This document shows positions 1-9,239 of a DNA stretch of 64,000 nt, one piece after another. The number at the start of each line of letters is the position of its first letter. The first letter of the stretch is position 1. Position numbers and translations under genes: made by a program. A model generated the notes under the pieces. That model was not told where the DNA came from. It searched no databases and saw nothing but the letters and a program-made list of their open reading frames with translations. Origin of the DNA: Actinocorallia sp. API 0066 (GTDB lineage Bacteria > Actinomycetota > Actinomycetes > Streptosporangiales > Streptosporangiaceae); assembly GCF_020991275.1 (NCBI RefSeq), contig NZ_JAJLQY010000001.1, positions 62,001-126,000 on the forward strand, in the 5' to 3' direction.

Positions 1-1
1 T

Positions 2-337
2 GAGTTGAAGCACGGGCCTATCGCGCTCATCGAGGACGGCCTGCCTGTGATCGTCGTGGTGCCGCCGCGTGCCCGCGCGGTGCTGCACGACAAGATCGTC
101 TCCAACATCCAGGAGATCAGGGCGCGGGGGGCGCGCACGATCGTGATCGCCGAGGAGGGCGACGACTCGGTCGCGCCGTACTCGGACACGCTGATCGAGG
201 TCCCGGCCGTGCCGACGCTGCTCCAGCCGCTGGTGACGACGGTGCCGCTCCAGGTGTTCTCGTGTGAGCTGGCGACGGCCAAGGGCCACGACGTGGACCA
301 GCCGCGCAACCTCGCCAAGTCCGTCACGGTGGAATAG
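2..337 (+). CDS. glmS: Glutamine--fructose-6-phosphate aminotransferase (isomerizing), C-terminal end
   Basis: This is the last 111 codons of GlmS, which makes glucosamine-6-phosphate from fructose-6-phosphate and glutamine, the first step towards UDP-GlcNAc and peptidoglycan. The fragment opens with the E-L-K-H-G-P-I-A-L-I motif of the second SIS (sugar isomerase) domain and ends with the invariant D-Q-P-R-N-L-A-K-S-V-T-V-E tail that closes the active site. The reading frame is open to the left edge, so the gene starts outside the window. A TTG at 5 is an internal Leu codon, not a start. The neighbouring acpS, nnr and alr genes match the usual actinobacterial order downstream of glmS. Confidence 0.95.
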   Translation, partial: ELKHGPIALIEDGLPVIVVVPPRARAVLHDKIVSNIQEIRARGARTIVIAEEGDDSVAPYSDTLIEVPAVPTLLQPLVTTVPLQVFSCELATAKGHDVDQPRNLAKSVTVE

Positions 338-414
338 TCCCGGCGAGTCGTGAACCTCCCGCTGTCGCCCGTCATCTGATCCGCTGATGACCACGGCGGT
401 CGGCGGGAGGACGC

Positions 415-1386
415 ATGGACGCAGGGGTGCGGGCGCGGGAGGTGACCCGCTCGTTCGGCGCCGTCCGCGCCCTGGACGGGCTCGACGTCACCGTCCCGTA
501 CGGCGCGGTGACGGCGCTGGTGGGCGCGAACGGGGCCGGCAAGACGACCCTCATGCTCATCCTGGCGACGCTGCTGGCGCCGGACTCCGGGTCGGTCGAG
601 GTGGGCGGGCACGACGCGCTGCGCGACCCCGTCGCGGCCCGCGCGTCACTCGGCTGGATGCCCGACGTGTTCGGCGTCTACGACATGCTGACGGCCGAGG
701 AGTACCTGGTCTTCTTCGCCGAGGCGTACGGGCTGCCCAAGGCCGAGGGGGTGTCGCGCGCGCACGAGCTGCTCCAGCGGATGGGGCTCGCGGAGTGGGC
801 GCGCAGGCCCGTCCACGTGCTTTCGCGCGGCCAGAAGCAGCGGCTTGGGCTAGCGCGCGCGCTGGTGCACCGCCCGAAGGTGCTGATCCTTGACGAGCCG
901 TCTTCCGGGCTCGACCTGAAGTCCCGGGTGGAGCTGCGCGGCCTGCTGCGCTCGCTGGCCGCCGACGACGGCGCCGCGGTGCTCCTGTCCAGCCACGTGA
1001 TGAGCGAGCTGGAGATCGCCGACCGGGTCGTCCTGATCGACGGCGGCCGGACGCGCGGCGAGTGGGACGCCGCCGAACTGCTCTCCGGCCGACGGGTGCC
1101 ATGGCTCGTGCGCGCGCTTGACGACCAGGCCCTGGCCGTCGCGCTCGATCGCGCCGGGGTGCCGCACAGCAGCGCCTCGGGAGCGGCCGACGTGCGGATC
1201 GGCCCGCTTACCGAGGAAGAGGCCGCGGGCGTGCTCTCGGGGCTCGTGGAGGCCGGAGTACGGGTCGTCTCCTACACGCCCGCAGGCGGCGTGCTGGAGA
1301 GCGCGGTGCTCGCGGCGGGAGCGGAGGACGAGCCCGATGAACACGGGCTCGTCGTGGACGGCGCGTGGCGGCGGGAGGAGATCTGA
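415..1386 (+). CDS. ABC transporter ATP-binding protein
   Basis: This 323-residue nucleotide-binding subunit should power an ABC exporter together with the overlapping permease gene. Visible motifs are Walker A G-A-N-G-A-G-K-T-T near residue 42, the signature L-S-R-G-Q-K-Q-R near 140, Walker B V-L-I-L-D-E-P near 160 and the switch histidine in S-S-H-V near 195. The C-terminal third, about residues 220-320, is a divergent extension typical of NatA/CcmA-like ATPases. The ATG at 415 is preceded by GGGAGGA, a good ribosome binding site. Its TGA overlaps the ATG of the permease (TGATG), so the two are translationally coupled. The substrate cannot be read from sequence. Confidence 0.93.
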   Translation: MDAGVRAREVTRSFGAVRALDGLDVTVPYGAVTALVGANGAGKTTLMLILATLLAPDSGSVEVGGHDALRDPVAARASLGWMPDVFGVYDMLTAEEYLVFFAEAYGLPKAEGVSRAHELLQRMGLAEWARRPVHVLSRGQKQRLGLARALVHRPKVLILDEPSSGLDLKSRVELRGLLRSLAADDGAAVLLSSHVMSELEIADRVVLIDGGRTRGEWDAAELLSGRRVPWLVRALDDQALAVALDRAGVPHSSASGAADVRIGPLTEEEAAGVLSGLVEAGVRVVSYTPAGGVLESAVLAAGAEDEPDEHGLVVDGAWRREEI

Positions 1387-2423
1387 TGGCGGGTGTGCGC
1401 GGGATCGGCCTTGTGGCCCGGCAGGAGCTGCGGACCAGGGTGCGGGCGCGGCGGTGGCGGCTGCTGCTCGGCGTGTGGTTCGGGCTGGTCGGCCTCCTCA
1501 CCTTCGCCCTGTGGGCCGCCTATGACGGCGGCTACTCCGACCGCGACCTGGGTGTCGCCGTCTACGGGACGCTGCTTCTGCTCGTCCTCCTTCTGGTGCT
1601 GCTGCTCGCCCCGGCACTGGCCTCGCAGTCCGTCAACGGGGAGCGGGAGCGCGGCACCCTCGCGCTGCTCCAGCTGACGGGCCTGACGCCGGGCGAGATC
1701 GCGGCGGGCAAGCTGGTCGCCGCCTGGGGGACGGGCCTTGTGGCGCTCGGCCTCACGCTGCCGTTCCTGGCCTGGCCGGTGCTCACCGGGGCGGTTCGGC
1801 CTGTCACCGCGCTGGTGTCGGTGCTGGTGACGGCTTTGCTTATGGGCGTCGTGTGCGCGCTCGCCCTGTGCTTCTCGGCTGTCGCGGCCCGTGGGGTGGC
1901 GTCCGCTCTGGCGTCCTACCTGACCGTCTTCGGGATGCTCATTGGGACGGTCATCTGCTACGGCGTCTATTTCGGACTCACCGCGCCGTCCGAGGGGTCG
2001 GGCGCCAGTGAGGACGAGAGCCGGGGCTGGTGGCTGCTCGCCCCGCACCCGTTCGTCGTCCTCGCCGACGCCGCCCCGGAGACGCCTCCCCGGCCCGTCT
2101 GCGGCTACACCACGCTGCCGCCGACGCCCGAGCACCCGCAGGGCGAGCGGGTCCGGATCTGCCCGGAGGAGGAGCCCGCCTTCGACCTGCTCGGCGAACT
2201 CCGCGAGACGATCCGCGAACTGCGCGCCGAGGATGTCGACTACGTCGTCTCGGACACGGACCACGGCACCCACAGGTACACATACCAGGAGAACGCCTCA
2301 GGCCCGGTCTGGCCCTATGGCCTCGCCGTGAACCTCGCCCTGGGCGCGGGCGCCTTCGCGATCACCGTCAAACGCCTCAGACTCCCCGTCAAACACCTCG
2401 CCGAAGGCACCCGCCTGGCCTGA
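1386..2423 (+). CDS. ABC transporter permease (ABC-2 type)
   Basis: This 345-residue membrane subunit pairs with the preceding ATPase. I take the ATG at 1386, which overlaps the ATPase stop and has GGGAGGAG upstream; an in-frame GTG at 1365 is less likely. There are about six hydrophobic helices: one near residue 35, one near 60-80, several between 125 and 205 and one near the C-terminus. The segment near residues 80-110 (S-Q-S-V-N-G-E-R-E-R-G-T-L) is the E-R-x-x-G-T motif typical of ABC-2 permeases. A polar stretch of about 100 residues between helices 5 and 6, with two Cys, probably lies outside the membrane. Substrate unknown; heterologous export is the family default. Confidence 0.88.
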   Translation: MAGVRGIGLVARQELRTRVRARRWRLLLGVWFGLVGLLTFALWAAYDGGYSDRDLGVAVYGTLLLLVLLLVLLLAPALASQSVNGERERGTLALLQLTGLTPGEIAAGKLVAAWGTGLVALGLTLPFLAWPVLTGAVRPVTALVSVLVTALLMGVVCALALCFSAVAARGVASALASYLTVFGMLIGTVICYGVYFGLTAPSEGSGASEDESRGWWLLAPHPFVVLADAAPETPPRPVCGYTTLPPTPEHPQGERVRICPEEEPAFDLLGELRETIRELRAEDVDYVVSDTDHGTHRYTYQENASGPVWPYGLAVNLALGAGAFAITVKRLRLPVKHLAEGTRLA

Positions 2424-2446
2424 CTTCACGCCGATAAGCTGCGCGG

Positions 2447-2800
2447 GTGATCGTGGGTGTGGGCATCGACGTGGTGGACGTGGCGCGCTTCACGGCCTCC
2501 CTGGAACGCACACCCCGGATGCGGGAGAGGCTGTTCACCGAGGTGGAGCGTGAGCTGCCCGTGCTGTCCCTGGCCGCCAGGTTCGCCGCCAAGGAGGCGC
2601 TGGCCAAGGCGCTGGGCGCGCCGCGCGGCCTGAGGTGGACCGACGCGGAGATCAGGCGCGAGCCCGACGGCCGCCCCACCCTGCACGTCATCGGCACCGT
2701 CGCCGCCGCCGCCCAGGCCCGCGGCGTCACCTCCTGGCACGTCTCCCTGAGCCACGACGGCGGCGTCGCCACCGCCGTCGTCATCGCCGAATCCTCCTGA
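2447..2800 (+). CDS. acpS: Holo-[acyl-carrier-protein] synthase
   Basis: AcpS moves the 4'-phosphopantetheine arm from coenzyme A onto a serine of apo-ACP, activating fatty-acid and some polyketide synthesis. The protein is 117 residues, the normal family size. It begins [11 protein letters not shown] with the Mg-binding Asp at residue 8, and carries [12 protein letters not shown] with the second Mg ligand Glu50. A C-terminal H-V-S-L-S-H-D segment completes the fold. The start is GTG at 2447. It sits 23 bp after the ABC permease, so it may be co-transcribed with it, and is followed by the hairpin repeats and nnr. Confidence 0.96.
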   Translation: MIVGVGIDVVDVARFTASLERTPRMRERLFTEVERELPVLSLAARFAAKEALAKALGAPRGLRWTDAEIRREPDGRPTLHVIGTVAAAAQARGVTSWHVSLSHDGGVATAVVIAESS

Positions 2801-2808
2801 GCCGCCGT

Positions 2809-2959
2809 CCATCGGACACAGCCCGGAGGTGGGCGCTCCCGACGAAGTCGGGAATTGCCAAGCGCCTGCCTCCGGGCCATCGGACACAGCCCGGAGGTGG
2901 GCGCTCCCGACGAAGTCGGGAATTGCCAAGTGCCTGCCTCCGGGCCATCGGACACAGCC
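2809..2959. repeat. Tandem 68-bp hairpin repeat (two full copies plus a partial third)
   Basis: Two copies of a 68-bp unit (2809-2876 and 2877-2944) differ at one base, C2863 against T2931, and 15 bases of a third copy follow. Each unit is one large imperfect palindrome. A 17-bp outer stem pairs 2821-2837 with 2861-2877 and contains two G-U wobbles; an inner stem CCCGAC/GTCGGG closes a GAA loop at 2838-2852. The single difference between copies turns a G-C pair into a G-U pair, so the fold is kept. The element fills the gap between acpS and nnr and has no U-run. It could be a REP-like dispersed element or a transcript-end structure. Confidence 0.85.
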
Positions 2960-3025
2960 GGATGATCGCGGGCGGGCTGTGGGCGGGGTAGGAAGGGTGG
3001 GGACGGGCGAGCTCTGGGAGGGCCG

Positions 3026-4525
3026 TTGAGGTACGCGCACGCGGTGGAGGAGGTCAGGGCCGCGGAGGCGGCGCTGATGGCGACGTTGCCCGAGGGCACG
3101 CTGATGCAGCGCGCGGCGGCCGGGCTGGCCGCGGTGTGCGCGCAGTTGCTCGGCGGCGTGTACGGCGCGCGGGTGCTGCTGCTGGTCGGCAGCGGCGACA
3201 ACGGCGGTGACGCGCTCCACGCGGGCGCCCGCCTGGCCCGGCGCGGCGCGCGGGTGACGGCGGCGCTGGCCGCCCCCAAAACGCACACGGAGGGCCTGGC
3301 GGCCTTCCGGGAAGCCGGGGGGCGGGTCATCGTCCACGAGCGTCTTGAGGGGCTTCTGGCGCCCGCGGGGCGGGAGTTCGCGGGCACCGACCTGGTGATC
3401 GACGGCCTGGTCGGCATCGGCGGCCGTGGCGCGCTGCGCGGCCTGTACGCGGATCTTGTGCGCGCGCTCCCAGACGACGCCGCCGTGGTCGCCTGCGACG
3501 TCCCGAGCGGGGTCGACGCCGACACCGGCGAGGTCGTCGGCGACGCCGTCCGGGCCGACGTGACCGTGACCTTCGGCACACTCAAGCCCGGCCTGCTCAT
3601 CGACCCCGGTGCCGACCGGGCTGGCGTCGTCGAGCTGATCGACATCGGCCTGCGCGACCTGCCCGCGCCCACCGTCATCGCCCCTGCGACGGCCGACATC
3701 CACCCGCCGCGCCCGTCCGCCGAGACCGACAAGTACCGGCGCGGCGTGCTCGGCGTGATCGCCGGGGGCGCCCAGTTCACCGGCGCTGCGCTGCTGTCGG
3801 TCGGGTCGGCGCTGCGCGGCGGCGCGGGCATGGTCAGGTTCGCCTCCGCCGCCCGTGTTGTGGACCTCGTGAACGCCCGCTGGCCTGAGGCGGTCACCAC
3901 GGTCCTGCCGGAGGCGTCCGCCGACCTGGAGTCGGTCGGCCGGGTCCAGGCGTGGGTCGTCGGCCCCGGCCTGGGCGTGGACGCGCGCGGCGAACGCCTC
4001 GTGGAGGCGGTGTTGCGCTCTGACGTGCCCGCTCTCGTGGACGCAGACGGGATCACCGTCCTCGCCGAGATGGACACCGCCCGCCGGGCCGATCTCCTCA
4101 ACCGGGAGGCCCCGACCCTGCTCACCCCGCACGCGGGCGAACTCTCCCGCCTCCTGGACGCCACCCGGGAGCAGATCGAGACGCACCGCCTCGCCCACGT
4201 GCGCAGGGCCGCCGCCGACCTTGGCGTCACCGTCCTGCTCAAGGGCTCTACGACGCTCGTGGCCGATCCCAGCGGCCCCGTCCTGGCCAACCTCACCGGC
4301 ACCCCCTGGCTCGCCACGGCGGGCTCCGGCGACGTCCTGTCCGGCCTGGCGGGCGCCCTCCTCGCCCAGGGGGTGGCCGCCGCCGAGGCCGGGGTCTGGG
4401 CGGCCCACCTGCACGGCCTCGCGGCCCGCCGCGCCGCCGCCCCCCGTCGCGGCCTCGCCCCCGCGCCCATCACCGCCGAGGACGTCCTCGCCGCCCTCCC
4501 GGACGCCTTCGCCCAACTCCCCTGA
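3026..4525 (+). CDS. nnr: Bifunctional NAD(P)H-hydrate epimerase / ADP-dependent (S)-NAD(P)H-hydrate dehydratase
   Basis: This 499-residue enzyme repairs hydrated NADH and NADPH in two steps: epimerisation of the R form, then ADP-driven dehydration of the S form. The N-terminal YjeF_N (epimerase) domain spans about residues 1-215 with G-S-G-D-N-G-G-D-A and D-V-P-S-G-V-D. The C-terminal ribokinase-like dehydratase domain spans about 225-499 with T-P-H-A-G-E and the nucleotide-site signature A-G-S-G-D-V-L-S-G. The start is TTG at 3026, supported by GGGAGGG just upstream and by the conserved M-R-Y-A-x-x-V-x-x-V-R-x-A-E beginning. It is followed by alr, the common actinobacterial pair. Confidence 0.95.
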   Translation: MRYAHAVEEVRAAEAALMATLPEGTLMQRAAAGLAAVCAQLLGGVYGARVLLLVGSGDNGGDALHAGARLARRGARVTAALAAPKTHTEGLAAFREAGGRVIVHERLEGLLAPAGREFAGTDLVIDGLVGIGGRGALRGLYADLVRALPDDAAVVACDVPSGVDADTGEVVGDAVRADVTVTFGTLKPGLLIDPGADRAGVVELIDIGLRDLPAPTVIAPATADIHPPRPSAETDKYRRGVLGVIAGGAQFTGAALLSVGSALRGGAGMVRFASAARVVDLVNARWPEAVTTVLPEASADLESVGRVQAWVVGPGLGVDARGERLVEAVLRSDVPALVDADGITVLAEMDTARRADLLNREAPTLLTPHAGELSRLLDATREQIETHRLAHVRRAAADLGVTVLLKGSTTLVADPSGPVLANLTGTPWLATAGSGDVLSGLAGALLAQGVAAAEAGVWAAHLHGLAARRAAAPRRGLAPAPITAEDVLAALPDAFAQLP

Positions 4526-4576
4526 GCTGCGCGGACCCGTCGTCACAGGGCGTCGCGTGCGGCAGACTTGGGGACC

Positions 4577-5713
<1,137 letters not shown>

Positions 5714-5732
5714 CCTCACGGGGAGGACGACT

Positions 5733-6818
5733 GTGGACGGACGGAGCAAACGGCGGCTCGGCATCGCGGGGGCCGTCGCGGGAGCGGGCGCGGCAGGGTT
5801 CGGCGCCGCCATCGCCGCCCGCAAGTACGCCGTAGGCAGGGTCAGGGCCCAGCCCGACCCCGAGGTGAACGAGCCTTTCGGCGTCCCGCGCGGTGACGCC
5901 CTGACGGTCTTGGCTGACGACGGCCTGCCCCTGTACGTCGAGGTGGAGGAGCCCGGCATCCCCCCGATGCCGGGAACGCCCACCCTGGTGTTCTGCCACG
6001 GCTACTGCCTGACCCGCGACACCTGGCACTACCAGCGCCGCGACCTGACGGGTTTCCGCCGGATCGTCTGGGACCAGCGCAGCCACGGCCTGTCCGGGCG
6101 CAGCCACCCCGGCCGCGCCACGATCGACCAGACGGGCCAGGACCTCGCGGCGGTGCTGCGCGCGACGGTAGGCGACGACGAGCCTGTGATCCTCGTAGGC
6201 CACTCCATGGGCGGCATGACGGTGATGGCGTATGCCGAGCACCACCCTGAGGAGTTCGGGAGCAGAGTGCGCGGCGTCGGCCTGATCAACACGGCGATAG
6301 GCGACATCCAGCAGATGACGCTGGGCCTGCCGCTGGTGCTGGCGAAGCTGGCCAGGCCGCTGACGCCCCGCCTGGTACGCGGCCTGGGCAGGGGAGGCGC
6401 TTTCATCGACTCCAACCGCAACCGCAACGTGGGCGCCGACCTCGCCTTCTGGGTGATCCGCCGGATGGGCTTCGCGGACCGCGCGGTCAGCCCGACCGTC
6501 GTGGACTTTGTGGAGCGGATGATCCGCGCGACCCCGTTCGAGGTGATCGCGGAGTTCTACCCGACGTTCCTCGGGCACGACAAGCGCGCGGCGCTGGCCG
6601 TCCTGGACAAGGTGCCCGCGCTGGTGATGACCGGCGACGCCGACCTCCTCACCCCGGCCGCGCACGGCGCTGAGATCGCCGAGGGGCTGTCGGACGTCGA
6701 CTACGAGCCGGTGTCGCCCGCCGGGCACCTGCTGCCCCTGGAGCACCCGTACCGGGTCACCGAGGCGCTGTTGCGGCTGGCCGGTCGGGCCGTGGCCGGG
6801 ACGGGGGGCCGGGGGTGA
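5733..6818 (+). CDS. Alpha/beta hydrolase
   Basis: A 361-residue alpha/beta-hydrolase with an N-terminal hydrophobic segment (about residues 10-28, Ala/Gly-rich) that may act as a membrane anchor or signal. Family marks are the oxyanion region L-V-F-C-H-G-Y near residue 88, the nucleophile elbow G-H-S-M-G-G near 155, a catalytic Asp in G-D-A-D near 303 and the His in S-P-A-G-H near 330. The start is GTG 5733 with GGGGAGGA upstream. Its stop overlaps tsaE by four bases. An unassigned hydrolase between alr and tsaE is common in actinomycetes; the substrate cannot be inferred. Confidence 0.9.
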   Translation: MDGRSKRRLGIAGAVAGAGAAGFGAAIAARKYAVGRVRAQPDPEVNEPFGVPRGDALTVLADDGLPLYVEVEEPGIPPMPGTPTLVFCHGYCLTRDTWHYQRRDLTGFRRIVWDQRSHGLSGRSHPGRATIDQTGQDLAAVLRATVGDDEPVILVGHSMGGMTVMAYAEHHPEEFGSRVRGVGLINTAIGDIQQMTLGLPLVLAKLARPLTPRLVRGLGRGGAFIDSNRNRNVGADLAFWVIRRMGFADRAVSPTVVDFVERMIRATPFEVIAEFYPTFLGHDKRAALAVLDKVPALVMTGDADLLTPAAHGAEIAEGLSDVDYEPVSPAGHLLPLEHPYRVTEALLRLAGRAVAGTGGRG

Positions 6819-7276
6819 AGATCGAGACCGCCGAGCGGATGCACGCGTTGGGCGTCGGGCTCGGCGAACGGCTGCGCGCGGGCGACGTCGTCGTGCTGTC
6901 GGGCGGCCTGGGCGCGGGCAAGACGACGCTCACGCGGGGCATCGGCGAGGGTCTGGGCGTGCGCGGCCCGGTGACGTCGCCGACGTTCGTGATCGCGCGG
7001 GTCCATCCGTCGCTGGTGGACGGGCCGCCGCTCGTCCACGTGGACGCGTACCGGCTGGGTGGCTTCGCCGAGGTGGACGATCTGGACCTGGACGCCGATC
7101 TCGCCCATGCCGTCACGGTCGTCGAGTGGGGCGAGGGGCTCGTCGAGGGGCTCGCGGAGGACAGGCTGGAGATCCGGATGACCCGGATAGGTGACGGTGA
7201 GTCACGCGAGGTCGCCGTCAGTGGCGTCGGGGCGCGTTGGGCGGGCTGGAGCTGGGACGGGATCGTTCCAGAATAG
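6815..7276 (+). CDS. tsaE: tRNA threonylcarbamoyladenosine biosynthesis ATPase TsaE
   Basis: TsaE is the small P-loop ATPase that works with TsaB and TsaD to attach the threonylcarbamoyl group to A37 of ANN-decoding tRNAs. The 153-residue protein has the P-loop G-G-L-G-A-G-K-T at residues 30-37, the V-T-S-P-T-F switch segment near 57, H-V-D-A-Y-R-L near 75 and V-V-E-W-G-E near 105. The GTG start at 6815 overlaps the hydrolase stop (GTGA). tsaB and tsaD lie just downstream, with one secreted protein gene between, so the whole t6A transfer complex except TsaC is here. Confidence 0.95.
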   Translation: MKIETAERMHALGVGLGERLRAGDVVVLSGGLGAGKTTLTRGIGEGLGVRGPVTSPTFVIARVHPSLVDGPPLVHVDAYRLGGFAEVDDLDLDADLAHAVTVVEWGEGLVEGLAEDRLEIRMTRIGDGESREVAVSGVGARWAGWSWDGIVPE

Positions 7277-7386
7277 ATAGCTACCGCCGGGTACTCCCGA
7301 TTCGCCTGTGACATGGCTTACCCTCTACCGAGCATCTTCGACAAAGGGATCACGTCCCGGGACCTGACGGGTATGGGAGTCCTCCA

Positions 7387-8097
7387 GTGGGTGGTCAGAG
7401 ACGTAGAAGCAGCGGCTCGGAGCGCAGCATGGCGATCCTCCTCGCCGGTGCGCTCACGGGTGTGCTCGCCGTCTGCGCGATAGCGGGACTTTTTATCCTC
7501 AAGAACGCGGGCAGCACGGCGCCCCCGCACCTGGCGCCGGACACGAGCCACCAGTCCGCGCCCGGCGCGGGCGGCGCGGAGTTCCTGCCGCTCGACGGCC
7601 CGCCGGACGCCTGCAAGGTGCTCGCGGCGTCCCCGGCGCAGCTCGTGCCCGGCACCAAGCCGACCCCCGGCACCGCCACCGACACCGCCACCGAGGTGCG
7701 GTGTAGCTGGGGCGACGTCGGGCTCGGCGACGACCCTCGGGAGCTGAGCGTCGAACTGCGCAGCGTGCTGGGCGTCGACCCGCTCGGCGAGGCCGAGGTC
7801 CAGTTCACCGACGAGATGGCCACCGACAAGAAGGGCGAGAACCTCCTCCCCGGCCAGAAGCAGAAGTACTTCGCGGAGGTGAAGGATCTGGGCGACCAGG
7901 CGTACGTGCTGTACCTCGCCGACTCCGCCTTCGCCCAGGGCATCCTCAACGCCCGCGTAGGCAACATCCTGGTGACGGTCTCCTACGGCGGCAGCAAGAG
8001 CGACGACTCACCCTTGTCCCAGGACACCTGCGTCAACGGGGCCAAGGCGGCGGCCGCGAACGCCGTCGCGGCGATCAAGAAGCTCGGCGCCGCCTGA
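7387..8097 (+). CDS. DUF3558-like anchored extracytoplasmic protein
   Basis: A 236-residue protein of unknown function. After a short Arg-rich cytoplasmic N-terminus it has one hydrophobic helix at about residues 18-37, then a Thr/Pro/Ala-rich linker and a folded outer domain. That domain contains P-D-A-C-K near 74, R-C-S-W near 102 and D-T-C-V-N near 215, the paired-Cys layout seen in actinobacterial DUF3558 and related envelope proteins. There is no lipobox Cys, so it is membrane anchored rather than a lipoprotein. The GTG start has GGGAG upstream. It sits between tsaE and tsaB, a position often taken by such a protein, with no visible link to tRNA modification. Confidence 0.7.
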   Translation: MGGQRRRSSGSERSMAILLAGALTGVLAVCAIAGLFILKNAGSTAPPHLAPDTSHQSAPGAGGAEFLPLDGPPDACKVLAASPAQLVPGTKPTPGTATDTATEVRCSWGDVGLGDDPRELSVELRSVLGVDPLGEAEVQFTDEMATDKKGENLLPGQKQKYFAEVKDLGDQAYVLYLADSAFAQGILNARVGNILVTVSYGGSKSDDSPLSQDTCVNGAKAAAANAVAAIKKLGAA

Positions 8098-8124
8098 CGC
8101 GGGCGCCGTATAGGCTTGACGGTC

Positions 8125-8787
8125 GTGCTGGTACTGGCTTTCGACACCGCGACCTCGACGGTCACCGTGGCGCTCTACGAGTGGTTCCCCGGCGATCCCG
8201 TCAAACCCGTCGCCGTGGTGGCAGGGCGGGACAAACAGCGGCACGCGGAGGTGCTCTCGCCCTCGATCGCCCGTGTGCTCGCCGAGGCCGGAGCCGCCCC
8301 CCGCGATCTCGACGCGGTCGCCGTCGGCGTCGGCCCCGGCCCCTACACCGGCCTGCGGGTGGGCCTGGCGACGGCTGACGCGCTCGGCAACGCGCTGCGC
8401 GTCCCCGTCCACGGGGTGTGCACGCTCGACGCGATCGCGTGGGCCACCGGCCGCACCGAGCCGTTTGTGGTGGCCACCGACGCGCGCCGCCGCGAGGTCT
8501 ACTGGGCCAGGTACGACGCCCACGACAGGCGCGCCACCGAGCCCGCCGTGGGCCCCGCCCTCGAAGCCGCCTGCGGCCTGCCCGCGTACGGCGAAGGCGC
8601 GGCCCTGTACCGGGACGTCCTGGGCGAGCCCGGAGAACCCCTGCTTCCGTCGGCCGGGGCGATCGCCGAGATCGCGATAAGCCGCCTGTCCGGCAAGCCG
8701 GGCCTGCCTCTGCTGCCCGCCGACCCGCTCTACCTACGCCGTCCCGACGCGCAGGAGATCGGCGCGCGGAAGAGGGCGAGCCAGTGA
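8125..8787 (+). CDS. tsaB: tRNA threonylcarbamoyladenosine biosynthesis protein TsaB
   Basis: TsaB is the ASKHA-fold scaffold that heterodimerises with TsaD in t6A synthesis. The N-terminus M-L-V-L-A-F-D-T-A-T-S and the segment V-G-V-G-P-G-P-Y-T-G-L-R-V-G near residue 70 are the family signatures. I prefer GTG 8125, which gives the conserved beginning and 220 residues; TTG 8116 in frame adds three residues. Like other TsaB proteins it lacks the metal-binding histidines of TsaD. The stop overlaps the rimI GTG by four bases, giving a coupled tsaB-rimI-tsaD unit. Confidence 0.93.
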   Translation: MLVLAFDTATSTVTVALYEWFPGDPVKPVAVVAGRDKQRHAEVLSPSIARVLAEAGAAPRDLDAVAVGVGPGPYTGLRVGLATADALGNALRVPVHGVCTLDAIAWATGRTEPFVVATDARRREVYWARYDAHDRRATEPAVGPALEAACGLPAYGEGAALYRDVLGEPGEPLLPSAGAIAEIAISRLSGKPGLPLLPADPLYLRRPDAQEIGARKRASQ

Positions 8788-9239
8788 CGGACCCCGTCGT
8801 CAGGCCCATGACCACCGCCGACCTGCCCGCCGCGCTCAAGCTGGAGCACGAGCTGTTCGGCGCCGAGTCCTGGACCGAGGAGATGCTCCTGGAGGAGCTC
8901 GCCGCCGTCCCCCACGTAAGGCACTACGTCGTCCTGGAAGACGCGGGGGAAGTCATCGGCTACGCGGGCCTTGCTTCCGCAGGCGGTGACGGCGACGTCC
9001 AGACAATCGGGGTACGCGCCGTCAGCCAGGGCCGGGGCCTGGGCGCCGTCCTGCTGACCGAGCTGCTGGACGAGGCGCGGCGGCGCGGCTGCCGCCGGGT
9101 CTTCCTTGAGGTGCGGGCCGACAACACGCCCGCGCAGCGGCTGTACGAGAAGTTCGGCTTCCACCGGATCGGCGTGCGCAAACGCTACTACCAGCCGTCC
9201 GGCGTGGACGCGATCATGATGCGGAGGGACGAACCGTGA
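8784..9239 (+). CDS. rimI: Ribosomal protein S18-alanine N-acetyltransferase
   Basis: A 151-residue GNAT acetyltransferase. The acetyl-CoA binding motif A is the Q-G-R-G-L-G segment near residue 80, followed by [19 protein letters not shown], the RimI-like substrate and CoA face, and R-K-R-Y-Y near 134. The start is GTG 8784, overlapping the tsaB stop; a long upstream in-frame extension would run through tsaB in the wrong frame and is rejected. Its own stop overlaps the tsaD GTG. RimI homologues sit between tsaB and tsaD in most actinobacteria; acetylation of S18 or of other N-termini is inferred from family and position. Confidence 0.92.
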   Translation: MTDPVVRPMTTADLPAALKLEHELFGAESWTEEMLLEELAAVPHVRHYVVLEDAGEVIGYAGLASAGGDGDVQTIGVRAVSQGRGLGAVLLTELLDEARRRGCRRVFLEVRADNTPAQRLYEKFGFHRIGVRKRYYQPSGVDAIMMRRDEP

